A stretch of 64,000 nucleotides of DNA from CBDBBY01 sp965205055 (lineage in GTDB: Bacteria > Pseudomonadota > Alphaproteobacteria > Rhodobacterales > Rhodobacteraceae): assembly GCA_965205055.1 (NCBI GenBank), contig OZ242030.1, positions 930,001 through 994,000 on the forward strand, read 5' to 3'. Below, piece after piece: positions 45,337-53,854 of the stretch; within the stretch, counting starts at the first letter, position 1; every line of letters starts with the position of its first letter. Under the pieces are notes generated by a model that saw only the letters and a program-made list of their open reading frames with translations, was not told the DNA's origin and ran no database searches. The translations under genes and the position numbers were made by a program.

Positions 45337-47127
45337 TTAGACAAACAGATCGACCTTCTCGAACTTCGTCACATCCACGATGCCGAGGTCCGAGATGCGG
45401 ATTTCAGGAATGACGACCAGGGCCAATAGCGAGTGCTGCATGTAGGCGTTGTTGAGCTTGCAGCCGCAGCTTTCCATTGCGGCGACCATCGCAGCTGCCT
45501 TTTCGGCCACCACTTCGGCCCGCTCGTCCGACATCAACCCGGCGATGGCCAGCTCGACGGTCGCCAGTTCCCGGCCTTCCGAGAAGACGGCGATGCCGCC
45601 GCCCGTCTTGCCCAGATGGTTGGCTGCGGCGGCCATGTCCTGTTTGGAGGTTCCGACGACGATCATGTGATGGCTGTCATGGGCGACGGTCGAGGCCACG
45701 GCGCACGGCTTGTCGTAGCCGAAGCCGGAGACGAATCCGTTGACCACGCCGCCGGTGCCGCGATGCCGCTCGACAAGAGCGATCTGGCAGATGTCGTTGT
45801 CGCGATCCATTTGCGCCAACCCGTCCTTGACCGGAAGAGCGGCCTCCAATGCGCGGGTGGGGGCCTGGTTTTCGATCACGCCGATCACGCGGGCGCGCAC
45901 CTCGGCGGCCCCGTCCGGCGCGCAGATATCGAAATCGCAGGCAGCGAGCGTCCTGCCGAGGTTCACGGTGTTCCTGGCGAACTCCGGGTAGCTGGCTTCG
46001 GGCATGTCGGCGATAAGCGCGCCGTTTTCCGCAAGAACCTCTCCCTGCGCCATGACCAGCTCGACCGGCAACGTCGGGAGGTCCGAGGTGAGGATGATGT
46101 CCGCCCGGCGTCCCGGCGCGATCGAGCCGACATCCCGCTCCATCCCGAAGTGCTGCGCGGCATTGAGCGTGGCCATCTGAATGGCCGTCACCGGCTTCAC
46201 GCCCTGCGCGATGGCGTGGCGCACCACGCGGTTCATATGCCCGTCATGCACCAGCGTGCCGGAATGGCTGTCGTCGGTGCAGAGGATGAAATTGCGCGGA
46301 TCGAGACCGTCTTCGGTCACCGCCTTGATCTGCTCGGCCACGTCGTGCCAGGCCGAGCCCAGCCGCAGCATGGCGCGCATTCCCTGCCGGACGCGGGCGA
46401 CCGGATCCTCCTTGCGCGTGCCTTCATGATCGTCGGCGGGGCCGCCCGCCGCGTAGCCGTGGAACATCAGCCCCAGATCGGGCGAAGCATAGTGGCCGCC
46501 CACCGTCTTGCCCGCCCGCTGCGCCGCGCCGATCTCGCCGATCATCTTGGGATCGTTCATGGCGACGCCGGGGAAATTCATCATTTCGCCCAGTCCGCAG
46601 GTCTGCGGCCACGCCAGCGCCTCGGCCACGTCCTCGACGCTGAACTCGGCCCCTGGGGTTTCAAGGCCGGGCGCCGAGGGCACGCAGGACGGCACCTGCA
46701 CCTGCACATTGATCGGCAGGCCGGCGGCATCGTCATGCATCGCCCGCACGCCCGGCAATCCGAGCACATTGGCAATCTCATGCGGGTCGATGAACATCGA
46801 GGTGGTTCCGTGCGGAATGACCGCGCGGGCGAACTCCGTCACCGTGACCATGCCGCTTTCCACATGCATGTGCGCATCGCAAAGGCCGGGCACCATGTAG
46901 CGGCCCTCGGCGGCGATGAGCTTCGTCGCGTCGCCGACGGCATGGCTCGCGTCCGGCCCGACAAAGGCGATCCGCCCCATGGCGACGGCAATATCCGTAT
47001 CCGCGATGATTTCGCCGGAATAGACATTGACCCACCTGCCGCCGCGAATGACGGCATCGGCCGGGGCGCGGCCCATGGCGACGTCGATCAGGCGGGAGGC
47101 GGCTTCGCTCCAGGACGGGATATTCAT
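45337..47127 (-). CDS. ade: Adenine deaminase (Ade type)
   Basis: 596 residues from the ATG at 47127. The amidohydrolase metal site begins with LCDAHMHVESGM. The family-specific segments VIPHGTTSMFIDPHEIANVL, PSCVPSAPGLETPGAEFS, CTDDSHSGTLVHDGHMNR and HDSHHMIVVGTS are all present. It deaminates adenine to hypoxanthine. It is the last gene of an operon with the three N-demethylase-like genes, 58 bp after the GST. Visibly higher GC and different codon choice than edd suggest the operon was acquired as a unit. Confidence 0.93.
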   Translation of the reverse strand: MNIPSWSEAASRLIDVAMGRAPADAVIRGGRWVNVYSGEIIADTDIAVAMGRIAFVGPDASHAVGDATKLIAAEGRYMVPGLCDAHMHVESGMVTVTEFARAVIPHGTTSMFIDPHEIANVLGLPGVRAMHDDAAGLPINVQVQVPSCVPSAPGLETPGAEFSVEDVAEALAWPQTCGLGEMMNFPGVAMNDPKMIGEIGAAQRAGKTVGGHYASPDLGLMFHGYAAGGPADDHEGTRKEDPVARVRQGMRAMLRLGSAWHDVAEQIKAVTEDGLDPRNFILCTDDSHSGTLVHDGHMNRVVRHAIAQGVKPVTAIQMATLNAAQHFGMERDVGSIAPGRRADIILTSDLPTLPVELVMAQGEVLAENGALIADMPEASYPEFARNTVNLGRTLAACDFDICAPDGAAEVRARVIGVIENQAPTRALEAALPVKDGLAQMDRDNDICQIALVERHRGTGGVVNGFVSGFGYDKPCAVASTVAHDSHHMIVVGTSKQDMAAAANHLGKTGGGIAVFSEGRELATVELAIAGLMSDERAEVVAEKAAAMVAAMESCGCKLNNAYMQHSLLALVVIPEIRISDLGIVDVTKFEKVDLFV

Positions 47128-47185
47128 GATTCACCTCTTGACGGCATCCGGGAGGGTTGCGTCGGGCTGCGCATCGGGCACGGGT

Positions 47186-47824
47186 CTATACATCCGCCGG
47201 GAACACGCCCGACATGACCGTGAATCCGGGAATTCGCTTGAAGCGGTCCAGCCATCTCCGAATCGCCGGATAATCGATGCGGGAGACGCCGCCGTCCTCG
47301 CTCAGCACTACGTAAGGAAAGCACGCGATGTCCGCGATCGTGGGATGATCGCCGGGGCAGAGCCAGTCCCGCCCTTTCTGCTCCGCGAAGAACAGATGCT
47401 CGTCGAGCACGCGGAACAGCCGGTGCGCCTCGGCCCGGCAGGCTTCGGCGTCGATGTGGCGGAAAAGCAGGGTGTCGTGCAGGCGCGCCGCGCCGGCCGA
47501 TCCTGTTATCATATCCGCGAAGGCCAGCCACTGCGAGACCTGTCCGAGGCGCTTGGGCGACCCGAGCGGATGCCACCGCCCCGACGCGTCGTATTTGGAG
47601 GCGAGGTAGACCAGGATGGCCTGCGCGTCCCGGAGCACCAGCCCTCCGTCGTCGATGACCGGCAGCTGGCCCAAAGGGTTGACCCTGAGGAACTCTTCGG
47701 TCTTGTGCTGTCCGCCGGGATAGAAATCGACCTTCCGGGCATCGTAATCGAGCTTCAGGAATCCCATCAGGAGGCGCGGCTTGTAGCAGTTGCCCGAGAG
47801 TTCGTAGTCGTAGAGTGTGATCAT
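47186..47824 (-). CDS. Glutathione S-transferase-like protein (NdmE-like partner)
   Basis: 212 residues. Thioredoxin-like N-terminal domain (ITLYDYELSGNCYKPRLLMG, VNPLGQLPVIDDGG, LRDAQAILVYLASKY) and all-helical C-terminal domain (TIADIACFPYVVLSEDGG) are those of canonical GSTs. It sits 9 bp downstream of the Rieske-reductase fusion and upstream of adenine deaminase. In the caffeine pathway of Pseudomonas putida CBB5 a GST-like protein, NdmE, is required as a structural partner in the NdmC-NdmD N7-demethylase. The same gene order suggests the same job here. Without the context it would be called simply a GST. Confidence 0.85.
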   Translation of the reverse strand: MITLYDYELSGNCYKPRLLMGFLKLDYDARKVDFYPGGQHKTEEFLRVNPLGQLPVIDDGGLVLRDAQAILVYLASKYDASGRWHPLGSPKRLGQVSQWLAFADMITGSAGAARLHDTLLFRHIDAEACRAEAHRLFRVLDEHLFFAEQKGRDWLCPGDHPTIADIACFPYVVLSEDGGVSRIDYPAIRRWLDRFKRIPGFTVMSGVFPADV

Positions 47825-47833
47825 CTCCCGCCC

Positions 47834-49558
47834 TCACAGGTCCAGAATGAGTCGGTCCGATTTCGCACGGGACACGCAAGTGATAATCGTGTCGCCCCGG
47901 GCTTTCTCGCTCTCGTTCAGGCAAACGTCCTGATGCAGCGCCTCGCCTTCGATCAGGCCGGCCTTGCAGGTTCCGCAGGCGCCCTGCTCGCAGGAGCTGG
48001 GCATCCTGACGCCGTTGCCGCGCAGCACGTCGAGAATCGACCTTCCGGCCGGCACCTCGAGGGTCATGGCTGAGCGGGCCAGCTCGATGGTGAATTCGGC
48101 GCTCGTGTCGATTTCGGTTTCGTTTTTGAAGTATTCGAAATGTACGGCGTCGTCCGCCCAGCCCGCTGCCTGCGCGGTTGCCCGCGCGATTGAAAGCATG
48201 GGCCCCGGCCCGCAGATGTACATGTGCTTCGCGAACCCCGGGTTTTTCGCGATCCTCTTCAGCGCCTCCCCGGTTTGATCGGGGGACAGGCCCTTGTGCA
48301 GGACGACCGGGGCGCCGAGCGCCGCGAGGGTGTCCCCGAACGCAATCCGGCCGTCCGAGCGGACAAAGTAATGGAGCTCGAAGTCGAGGTTCATCTTGTG
48401 CAGGGCCTGCGCCATCGAAAGCAGCGGAGTGATCCCGATGCCGCCCGCGACGAGCACCGTCTTCAGCGCGTCCCGCCGCAGCGGAAAGCCGTTCCGCGGC
48501 GCGGAGGCGGCGATCACGTCGCCAACGGCGACGCTGTCGTGAATCGCGGCCGAGCCGCCGCGACTGCCGGGCTCGCGCTTGACGCCGATGGAATAATGCG
48601 ACGTCTCCCCCGGGCCGTTGGTCAGGGAATACTGCCGCACCAGCCCGTTCTGGAGATGCAGGTCGATATGGGCGCCGGGCTGGAACGCCGGCAAGGCCCC
48701 TTTGATGCTTTCCAGCTTCAGATTCACGACGTCTTCGGCGGTCCGGGACTTTCCGGACACGCGCAGGCGCAGCTCCGCCGCGCGGCCGGTTCCGCCGGCA
48801 TCCGAAAAGTCCGGCGGGATCTCCTCCGAGGCCCGGATCTCCACGGCCATGGGTTCGGGCGCGGGCATGGCCGACGCCTTCGCCTCGACGGAATCGCGCG
48901 CCGCGTTCAGAACCCAGTTGTATTCGGCCAGCGTCCGGAATTTCTCGTCGCCCTCGAGCTCGCGGTCGAGAATCCCCCGGATTACCGATTTGCCGCTGTC
49001 CTGCGGCTGCACGAAAAAGAGAACGGACGCGCCCGAGGGATCGACGAACCCGATCGTCCCGGCCGCGGACGTCCGGCCCGTCTCCCGAGCACCGAAATCC
49101 AGCGACGCCAGCTCGTTCAGCACCAGATCGGACGAGGCGTTCACCGGCAGCGGGCGCAGCACGGTGTGCCTGTCGAATCCCTCCAGCTCGGGCGCGTCGC
49201 CCGTGGCGCGCTCTCCGGCCCAGATCATGCCCCAGGCCTCCCGCGCCGGATAGGTGATGTTGCAGATCCGGCGGGCGGGCGCATCGGCGGGATGGGCCGG
49301 GATGTAGGTGCAGCCGGCGGTCCGGCTGGCGTACCGCCACGCGTGGTAGCGGCAGACCAGCTCGCTTCCGTCGTTCATGCCCAAAGTGAGCCGCACGCCA
49401 CGGTGCAGGCAGCGGTTCTCCCATACGTTCACGAATCCGTCGTCCGCGCGCCAGACGGCGAACTCCCGCCCCAGAAGCTGGGCGTGGAATATATGACGCT
49501 TGGGCGCGTCGGAACTCGACGCGATCGGATGCCAACTCCTGTGCAAGTCGGGTTCCAT
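47834..49558 (-). CDS. Rieske-FMN-NAD-ferredoxin fusion reductase (NdmD-like)
   Basis: 574 residues. Residues about 1-110 form a Rieske domain with C50-L-H52 and C69-R-Y-H72. From about 255 comes a PDR/VanB-type flavin domain (RQYSLTNGPGETSHYSIGVK), then the NAD domain (LVAGGIGITPLLSMAQAL, HMYICGPGPMLS), and last a plant-type [2Fe-2S] ferredoxin with SSCEQGACGTCKAG and a later Cys. Ordinary reductases of Rieske oxygenases lack the first domain. The extra N-terminal Rieske centre is the hallmark of NdmD, which supplies the cluster missing from its oxygenase NdmC. The gene begins 12 bp after the Rieske-less catalytic subunit. Confidence 0.88.
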   Translation of the reverse strand: MEPDLHRSWHPIASSSDAPKRHIFHAQLLGREFAVWRADDGFVNVWENRCLHRGVRLTLGMNDGSELVCRYHAWRYASRTAGCTYIPAHPADAPARRICNITYPAREAWGMIWAGERATGDAPELEGFDRHTVLRPLPVNASSDLVLNELASLDFGARETGRTSAAGTIGFVDPSGASVLFFVQPQDSGKSVIRGILDRELEGDEKFRTLAEYNWVLNAARDSVEAKASAMPAPEPMAVEIRASEEIPPDFSDAGGTGRAAELRLRVSGKSRTAEDVVNLKLESIKGALPAFQPGAHIDLHLQNGLVRQYSLTNGPGETSHYSIGVKREPGSRGGSAAIHDSVAVGDVIAASAPRNGFPLRRDALKTVLVAGGIGITPLLSMAQALHKMNLDFELHYFVRSDGRIAFGDTLAALGAPVVLHKGLSPDQTGEALKRIAKNPGFAKHMYICGPGPMLSIARATAQAAGWADDAVHFEYFKNETEIDTSAEFTIELARSAMTLEVPAGRSILDVLRGNGVRMPSSCEQGACGTCKAGLIEGEALHQDVCLNESEKARGDTIITCVSRAKSDRLILDL

Positions 49559-49570
49559 GACGCCGCCCCT

Positions 49571-50422
49571 TCAGGTCGCGGGAATTGCGCCGTAAGTGAC
49601 GTCACGATCCTGAAGCCATCGCCGGTAGACGATGGACATCCGGTCGGCGCGGATGGGCGTTTCGGCGCGCGGCGAGAGCGGCAGGCGCTTGGGCACCTGA
49701 TTCTCGAGTATGGGCTTGTCCTGACCGAAAATGACCTGCATGAACCAGCGCAGGGCTTCCTCGTCCATGTCGTTCTTGAAGAAGCACAGCAGATTATGCA
49801 CGATGCACTCCTCCTCGTTGACCGGCTGGATGAACAGGGCGATGAAGTCCATGCGCGTCTCGATCGTCGGGTTGGTTTTGTGCAGGCCGACGACGTACGG
49901 CCTGTAGATCTGATACACGTACTGCACGTCGATGCCGCCCTTCGCTGAAGGCGACGCAATCGGCTGGAAGAACTGCGCATCTGTCGCCAGCACTTCGTCC
50001 TCGTCGGTAATCTCCACTTTGTATGGCAGAACCTCGGTATGGGGCTGCTCGCCCAGCCAGCCTTCGTGAACGAATGGAAAATGCCCCATGTCGATGAAAT
50101 TCTCCACCACCCGCAGGCCGGACGTCCGCACGCCGATGGCCCCTCCGGATACCAGGAACCGTTCAGTATCGCGTGCTTCGGGGATGTCGACAACGTCGCC
50201 AGCGGGCGTTCCCAGGCAGGTCCAGAGGACGCCGTAGCGCTCCCGAACCGGCAATTCGGCGTCCGAACCCACAAGCGCGGCGGCCCATGCGCCATCCGTC
50301 GCGGGACGCATCGCGATCTCCTGCTCCAGAAGTACGGTTTTCTGCGACTGGCCCTCCCGAAGCTGCTCGATCGTCGCGACAGGAAACCAGTCATTCAGCA
50401 GGCATTTGTCATGACAGGCCAT
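49571..50422 (-). CDS. Rieske-less non-heme iron oxygenase catalytic subunit (NdmC-like)
   Basis: 283 residues from the ATG at 50422 (GGAG upstream). The N terminus LLNDWFPVATIEQL and the ERYGVLWTCLGTPAGDV stretch align with ring-hydroxylating oxygenase alpha subunits, but the CxH...CxxH Rieske ligands between them are absent; only about 45 residues lie there. The mononuclear iron site is complete: D111, H114 and H119 in NFIDMGHFPFVH, and D235 in FGQDKPILENQ. It should therefore be active but must receive electrons from an external Rieske centre, which the next gene provides. This is the NdmC/NdmD situation in methylxanthine N7-demethylation. Substrate is inferred to be an N-methylpurine. Confidence 0.85.
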   Translation of the reverse strand: MACHDKCLLNDWFPVATIEQLREGQSQKTVLLEQEIAMRPATDGAWAAALVGSDAELPVRERYGVLWTCLGTPAGDVVDIPEARDTERFLVSGGAIGVRTSGLRVVENFIDMGHFPFVHEGWLGEQPHTEVLPYKVEITDEDEVLATDAQFFQPIASPSAKGGIDVQYVYQIYRPYVVGLHKTNPTIETRMDFIALFIQPVNEEECIVHNLLCFFKNDMDEEALRWFMQVIFGQDKPILENQVPKRLPLSPRAETPIRADRMSIVYRRWLQDRDVTYGAIPAT

Positions 50423-51117
50423 TTTATCTCCGTTCCAATCAGTTGCCGCCGGCCTCACCCGTGCAGATACGGGACGCCAAGTTTCTGTTTGGGTTCAGCA
50501 TTTATACGACGGTTCGGCATCCGATTCGTCTGTGTCCGAGGCTGGTTATAGGATTTGGGCGGATTGTTTTCCAGCGTCCGGGTTTTCGGTGGTGTTCGGT
50601 TGTTTTGCATTCTCTGTCGCGCGGCCAGCATGGAAAGCCAGTGGACAATCCCTTTCAGCGCTTTCGGCTGCACCGCGGTCCGTGTCGGGATTGCCTACAT
50701 TCCCATAGCCCTATTCGGCCGCGGGAGGCGATCTTCGCGGCGCTTGCAAACGCCCCGGGAAATCCGGTTGCTTGCATCCTGGGTTCCTTCGATTGTTGAT
50801 CTTCAACTGGGCGCAGCTTGAGGAGTCCGCCGCCCCGGCATCAGGGCGGAGTTGCATCAACGGGTGAACTCAGACAATCGAGCCGAACGGCCGGACGGCT
50901 TGGTGTCCGCATTCGGCCCGAATCTTGCATCGGGGATGCTGAAATCCGGGCCAAGTCGACCGCATCCGGTCCTGATCAAACTTTGAATCCGCTTTGACCT
51001 CGACCGCAAGCGGTCCGGCACGAAATCAGATGGTTGCCGGAGATGTCCATCTGGCGTAGACGCGCCCATGGAATCGAGATTTTCGAAATCCGAAAAGTTA
51101 CAAGGAGAGCACCCAAA
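50423..51117. other. Large divergent intergenic region
   Basis: Nearly 700 bp between the N-demethylase-like operon and the BMP gene. It should hold both promoters. A minus-strand open frame at 50455-50673 ends in a Pro/Asn/Arg-rich stretch and does not resemble a known family. I see no tRNA, IS end or convincing riboswitch fold. A purine-responsive regulator site would be expected here but I could not recognise one. Confidence 0.5.
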
Positions 51118-52149
51118 ATGAAAACTGGCACATTCGGAGTTGCCGAGGGCTTCCCGCTCAAGCGGCGCAGCTTCTTGCAAGCGGGCGCGGCCGCAGCGGC
51201 GGTCGGCGCGTCCGGCAAGCTTGCCTTCGCGCAGGACCGGCTCAACGTGGCGGCGATTTACACGGTCCCCACCGAGCAGCAATGGGTCAGCAGGCTCCAC
51301 AAGGCCGCGTTGACCGCAGTGGAGCGCGGCGACATCGCCTACGAATTTTCCGAAAGCGTGGCCGGCACGGACTATGAGCGCGTGATGCGCGAATACTGCG
51401 AAGGCGAGTTCGATCTCATCATCGGCGAAATGTTCCAAGCAGAGCAGGAATTGCGGCAGGTTACGCTTGATTACCCGGACAAGGCGTATCTCATGGGGTC
51501 AAGCTTCCTTCCTGACCAGCAGCATCCGAATCTGGCCGTCTTCGACAGTTACATCCAGGACGCATCCTATCTCACGGGCATCATCGCCGGCGCGATGACG
51601 GAGAGCAAAGTCATCGGCATGGTCGGCGGCCATCCGATCCCATCGGTGAACCGGCTGATGCACGCATTCATGGCCGGCGCCGCCGAGATGAAAGAGCGCA
51701 TTTCGTTCGAGGTTGCGTTCATCGGCACTTGGTTCGACCCGCCGAGAGCCAAGGAGACCGCTTTTGCCCACATCGATCTCGGCGCCGACGTGATGTACGC
51801 GGAGCGCTTCGGCGTTTCCGACGCCGCCCAGGAGCGCGGCGTTCTGGCGATAGGAAACGTGATCGATACGCAGAGCGGCTACCCCGACACCGTGGTGGCG
51901 TCCGCGTTGTGGCATTTCGAGCCGACGCTCGATGCTGCGATCAAGAACGTAAAGAACGGAACCTTCGCGGCGGACAACTACGGCCAGTACTCCTTCCTGA
52001 AATACGGCGGGTGCTCTCTGGCGTCGCTTGGAACTTTCGCCGGAAAGGTTCCGCAGGATGCGCTCGATCTCATCGCTCAGCGCGAAAGCGAAATCAGGTC
52101 CGGCGCCTTCACGGTCGAGATCAACGACGAAGAGCCGAAATCGACTTGA
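51118..52149 (+). CDS. BMP-family substrate-binding protein (purine nucleoside ABC type)
   Basis: 343 residues from the ATG at 51118 (CAAGGAGAG upstream). It has a twin-arginine-like signal, LKRRSFLQAGAAAAAVGAS, cleaved near LAFAQD. The mature protein is BMP/PnrA-like: LNVAAIYTVPTEQQWVS, FDLIIGEMFQAEQELRQV, YLTGIIAGAMTESKVIGMVG, and IDLGADVMYAERFGVSDAA. These bind purine nucleosides or related ligands for an ABC transporter. It is divergent from the demethylase/adenine deaminase operon, which supports a purine ligand. No ATPase or permease follows; an ISKra4 remnant begins within about 10 bases of its stop, so the rest of the transporter may have been lost. Confidence 0.88.
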   Translation: MKTGTFGVAEGFPLKRRSFLQAGAAAAAVGASGKLAFAQDRLNVAAIYTVPTEQQWVSRLHKAALTAVERGDIAYEFSESVAGTDYERVMREYCEGEFDLIIGEMFQAEQELRQVTLDYPDKAYLMGSSFLPDQQHPNLAVFDSYIQDASYLTGIIAGAMTESKVIGMVGGHPIPSVNRLMHAFMAGAAEMKERISFEVAFIGTWFDPPRAKETAFAHIDLGADVMYAERFGVSDAAQERGVLAIGNVIDTQSGYPDTVVASALWHFEPTLDAAIKNVKNGTFAADNYGQYSFLKYGGCSLASLGTFAGKVPQDALDLIAQRESEIRSGAFTVEINDEEPKST

Positions 52150-52154
52150 GCATT

Positions 52155-52452
52155 CAGTACCGCACCGGTCCGAACCCGTCGCGGTCTGCATCCGCTACTG
52201 CGAGGTCAACGCGAACCGAATGCGCTGCGACCTCTGCCGGAAGCGCGGCTTGCCGGTCGGATCCGGCCTCGCGGAAAGCGTCTGCAGGCGTATGGTCGGT
52301 AATTGGTTCAAAGAGCCGGGGCGCAGTTGGTTGAAAGCTGGCGCCAACGCCCTGCTCGCCGCCTGGCGCTGCCTCGAAAACATGCGCTGGCAATTCCTTG
52401 ATTGGAGGGATTGCCGCGCCGCAGCCGCATGACCAGAAAATGGGACGCACCC
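52155..52452 (+). mobile_element. ISKra4-like 3' fragment behind the BMP gene
   Basis: The plus strand reads NRMRCDLCRKRGLPVGSGLA, then WLKAGANALLAAWRCLENM and DWRDCRAAAA, matching the last third of the transposase at 21803-23353, and ends at a right-end repeat ccagaaaatgggacgcaccc (52433-52452). The left end is missing, so the fragment has no transposase core. It starts almost at the BMP stop codon and may mark a deletion junction. Confidence 0.8.
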
Positions 52453-52676
52453 TTGCGGGAAACCGGACCATTGACAGGCGAGTCTACGGGCGCGAAATCC
52501 GAAACCTCGGAACGGCTTGGAACAGGGGTATCCGGTATTACATTTCAAAAATCGTGGCGGAAGCCGGCAGCCTTGAACATTGAAGATCCAATGGTGTGGT
52601 AACGAAATGAATGAAATTTTGCTTTCCCTGTTGCGGAGAGTTTTCGGAGGCATGGTCTTCGGAATCGTTAAGTCGA

Positions 52677-53648
52677 ATGCCTGATCGGCCGCGCGGGCGA
52701 TCGACGCTGGTCGCGGACATTGGAGGCACCAACACGCGTCTCGCGCTGGCTACTGATGGCGGTCTGGAGATCAACTCGATCCAGAAATACCGAAATCAAG
52801 AATTCAGGAGCTTCAACGATGCGCTCGAAAGGTATTTGGATTCCGCTCCCTTTGCCGAAGTAGCGGCAATTTGCATAGCCGTTGCCGGTCCCGTCAGGGA
52901 CGGATTCGCTTCGCTGACCAACTGCGATTGGCACATCAGCGCGAACGAGATCAGCGAGTTCACAAGCGTCACCAGCGTCTTCGTCATCAACGATATGCAA
53001 GCGCTGGGGCATTCGCTTGAGCGGATATGTTCGTCCAAAACCTACGACGTAATTTCCAAAAAATCCGAATCCGTGTCGACAACGAAGCTGGTCGTCAACA
53101 TCGGAACCGGATTCAACTCGGCAATGGTCCTGAATACCGCGAACGGGCCGCTTGTCGCTCCGTCAGAGTCAGGACATTCGAGCCTCCCCGTCGCAACGAA
53201 CCGGCAATTCGAACTGCTCAAAGCATTGCAGGAGGACTCAGGGTTCACAAGTATCGAATGCGTTTTGTCAGGTCGGGGAATCGAAGCATTGCATTCGTGG
53301 TTGAATGGCCAGCGGTCGGACAACCTCAATGGTACCAAAAACGACGTGATTACTGCGAGCTTCGTGCGCGACCCCGCCTTCGACGACACCGGCAGACTAT
53401 TCGTTGAAATCTTGGGATCGGCAGTAAGCAATCTTGCTCTTGTGCATTTGCCTTTCGGAGGAATCTACCTTGCAGGCAGCGTCGCCAAGGCCACGGCGCG
53501 AGTTCTGAATGCCTTCGGATTCAGAGAGGCGTTTCTGAACAAAGGTAGATTCAGCGAATTCATGGAGGAATTTTCAGTCTCCGTCATTATGGATGACGAC
53601 GCTCCGCTGCGTGGATGTGCTGAATACGCCAATTCCAATTCTGTTTAA
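52677..53648 (+). CDS. glk: Glucokinase
   Basis: 323 residues from the ATG at 52677 (MPDRPRGRSTLVADIGGTN). The phosphate-1 motif ADIGGTNTRLAL, NCDWHIS, VFVINDMQALGHSL, VVNIGTGFNSAMV and PSESGHSSLPVA match the Glk family. ATP-dependent phosphorylation of glucose to glucose-6-phosphate would feed the Entner-Doudoroff route with edd. A frame extending upstream to 52611 has no similarity. The GAIYLAGSVA-like region FGGIYLAGSVAKA is present near the C terminus, so the protein is complete. Confidence 0.88.
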   Translation: MPDRPRGRSTLVADIGGTNTRLALATDGGLEINSIQKYRNQEFRSFNDALERYLDSAPFAEVAAICIAVAGPVRDGFASLTNCDWHISANEISEFTSVTSVFVINDMQALGHSLERICSSKTYDVISKKSESVSTTKLVVNIGTGFNSAMVLNTANGPLVAPSESGHSSLPVATNRQFELLKALQEDSGFTSIECVLSGRGIEALHSWLNGQRSDNLNGTKNDVITASFVRDPAFDDTGRLFVEILGSAVSNLALVHLPFGGIYLAGSVAKATARVLNAFGFREAFLNKGRFSEFMEEFSVSVIMDDDAPLRGCAEYANSNSV

Positions 53649-53854
53649 CTGCAGGCTGCACAACCGGGGAAACGCCTGGAATCTCGACCGGGGAGCACGA
53701 GTTCTGCACCGTCCACAGCCTTCCCGGCGAAGTTGCAGGGAGGTTTCATCAATATTGATCTGCCCTTGAAAGTTCCGCGCAACTATTGAAAAAAAAGTGA
53801 TTGCGGAATGAATTGGGGCGACTCAGTCGTTCGCATTCACGCAACGAGGACAAG

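Noticed and set aside
45433..47217. A 594-codon plus-strand frame antisense to adenine deaminase
   Set aside because: It is His/Gly/Arg-rich, typical of an antisense shadow, with no domain or start signal.
47124..49535. An 803-codon minus-strand frame overlapping the Rieske-reductase and GST genes
   Set aside because: It is Arg/Gly/Ala-rich shadow coding in a GC-rich region; the two annotated genes in the other frame have complete domain motifs.
48224..49948. A 574-codon plus-strand frame antisense to the N-demethylase reductase
   Set aside because: Same explanation: low-complexity composition opposite a gene with clear motifs.
50455..50673. Small minus-strand gene upstream of the N-demethylase operon
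   Set aside because: 72 codons, Pro/Asn/Arg-rich, no recognisable domain and no convincing ribosome-binding site; more likely part of the intergenic region.
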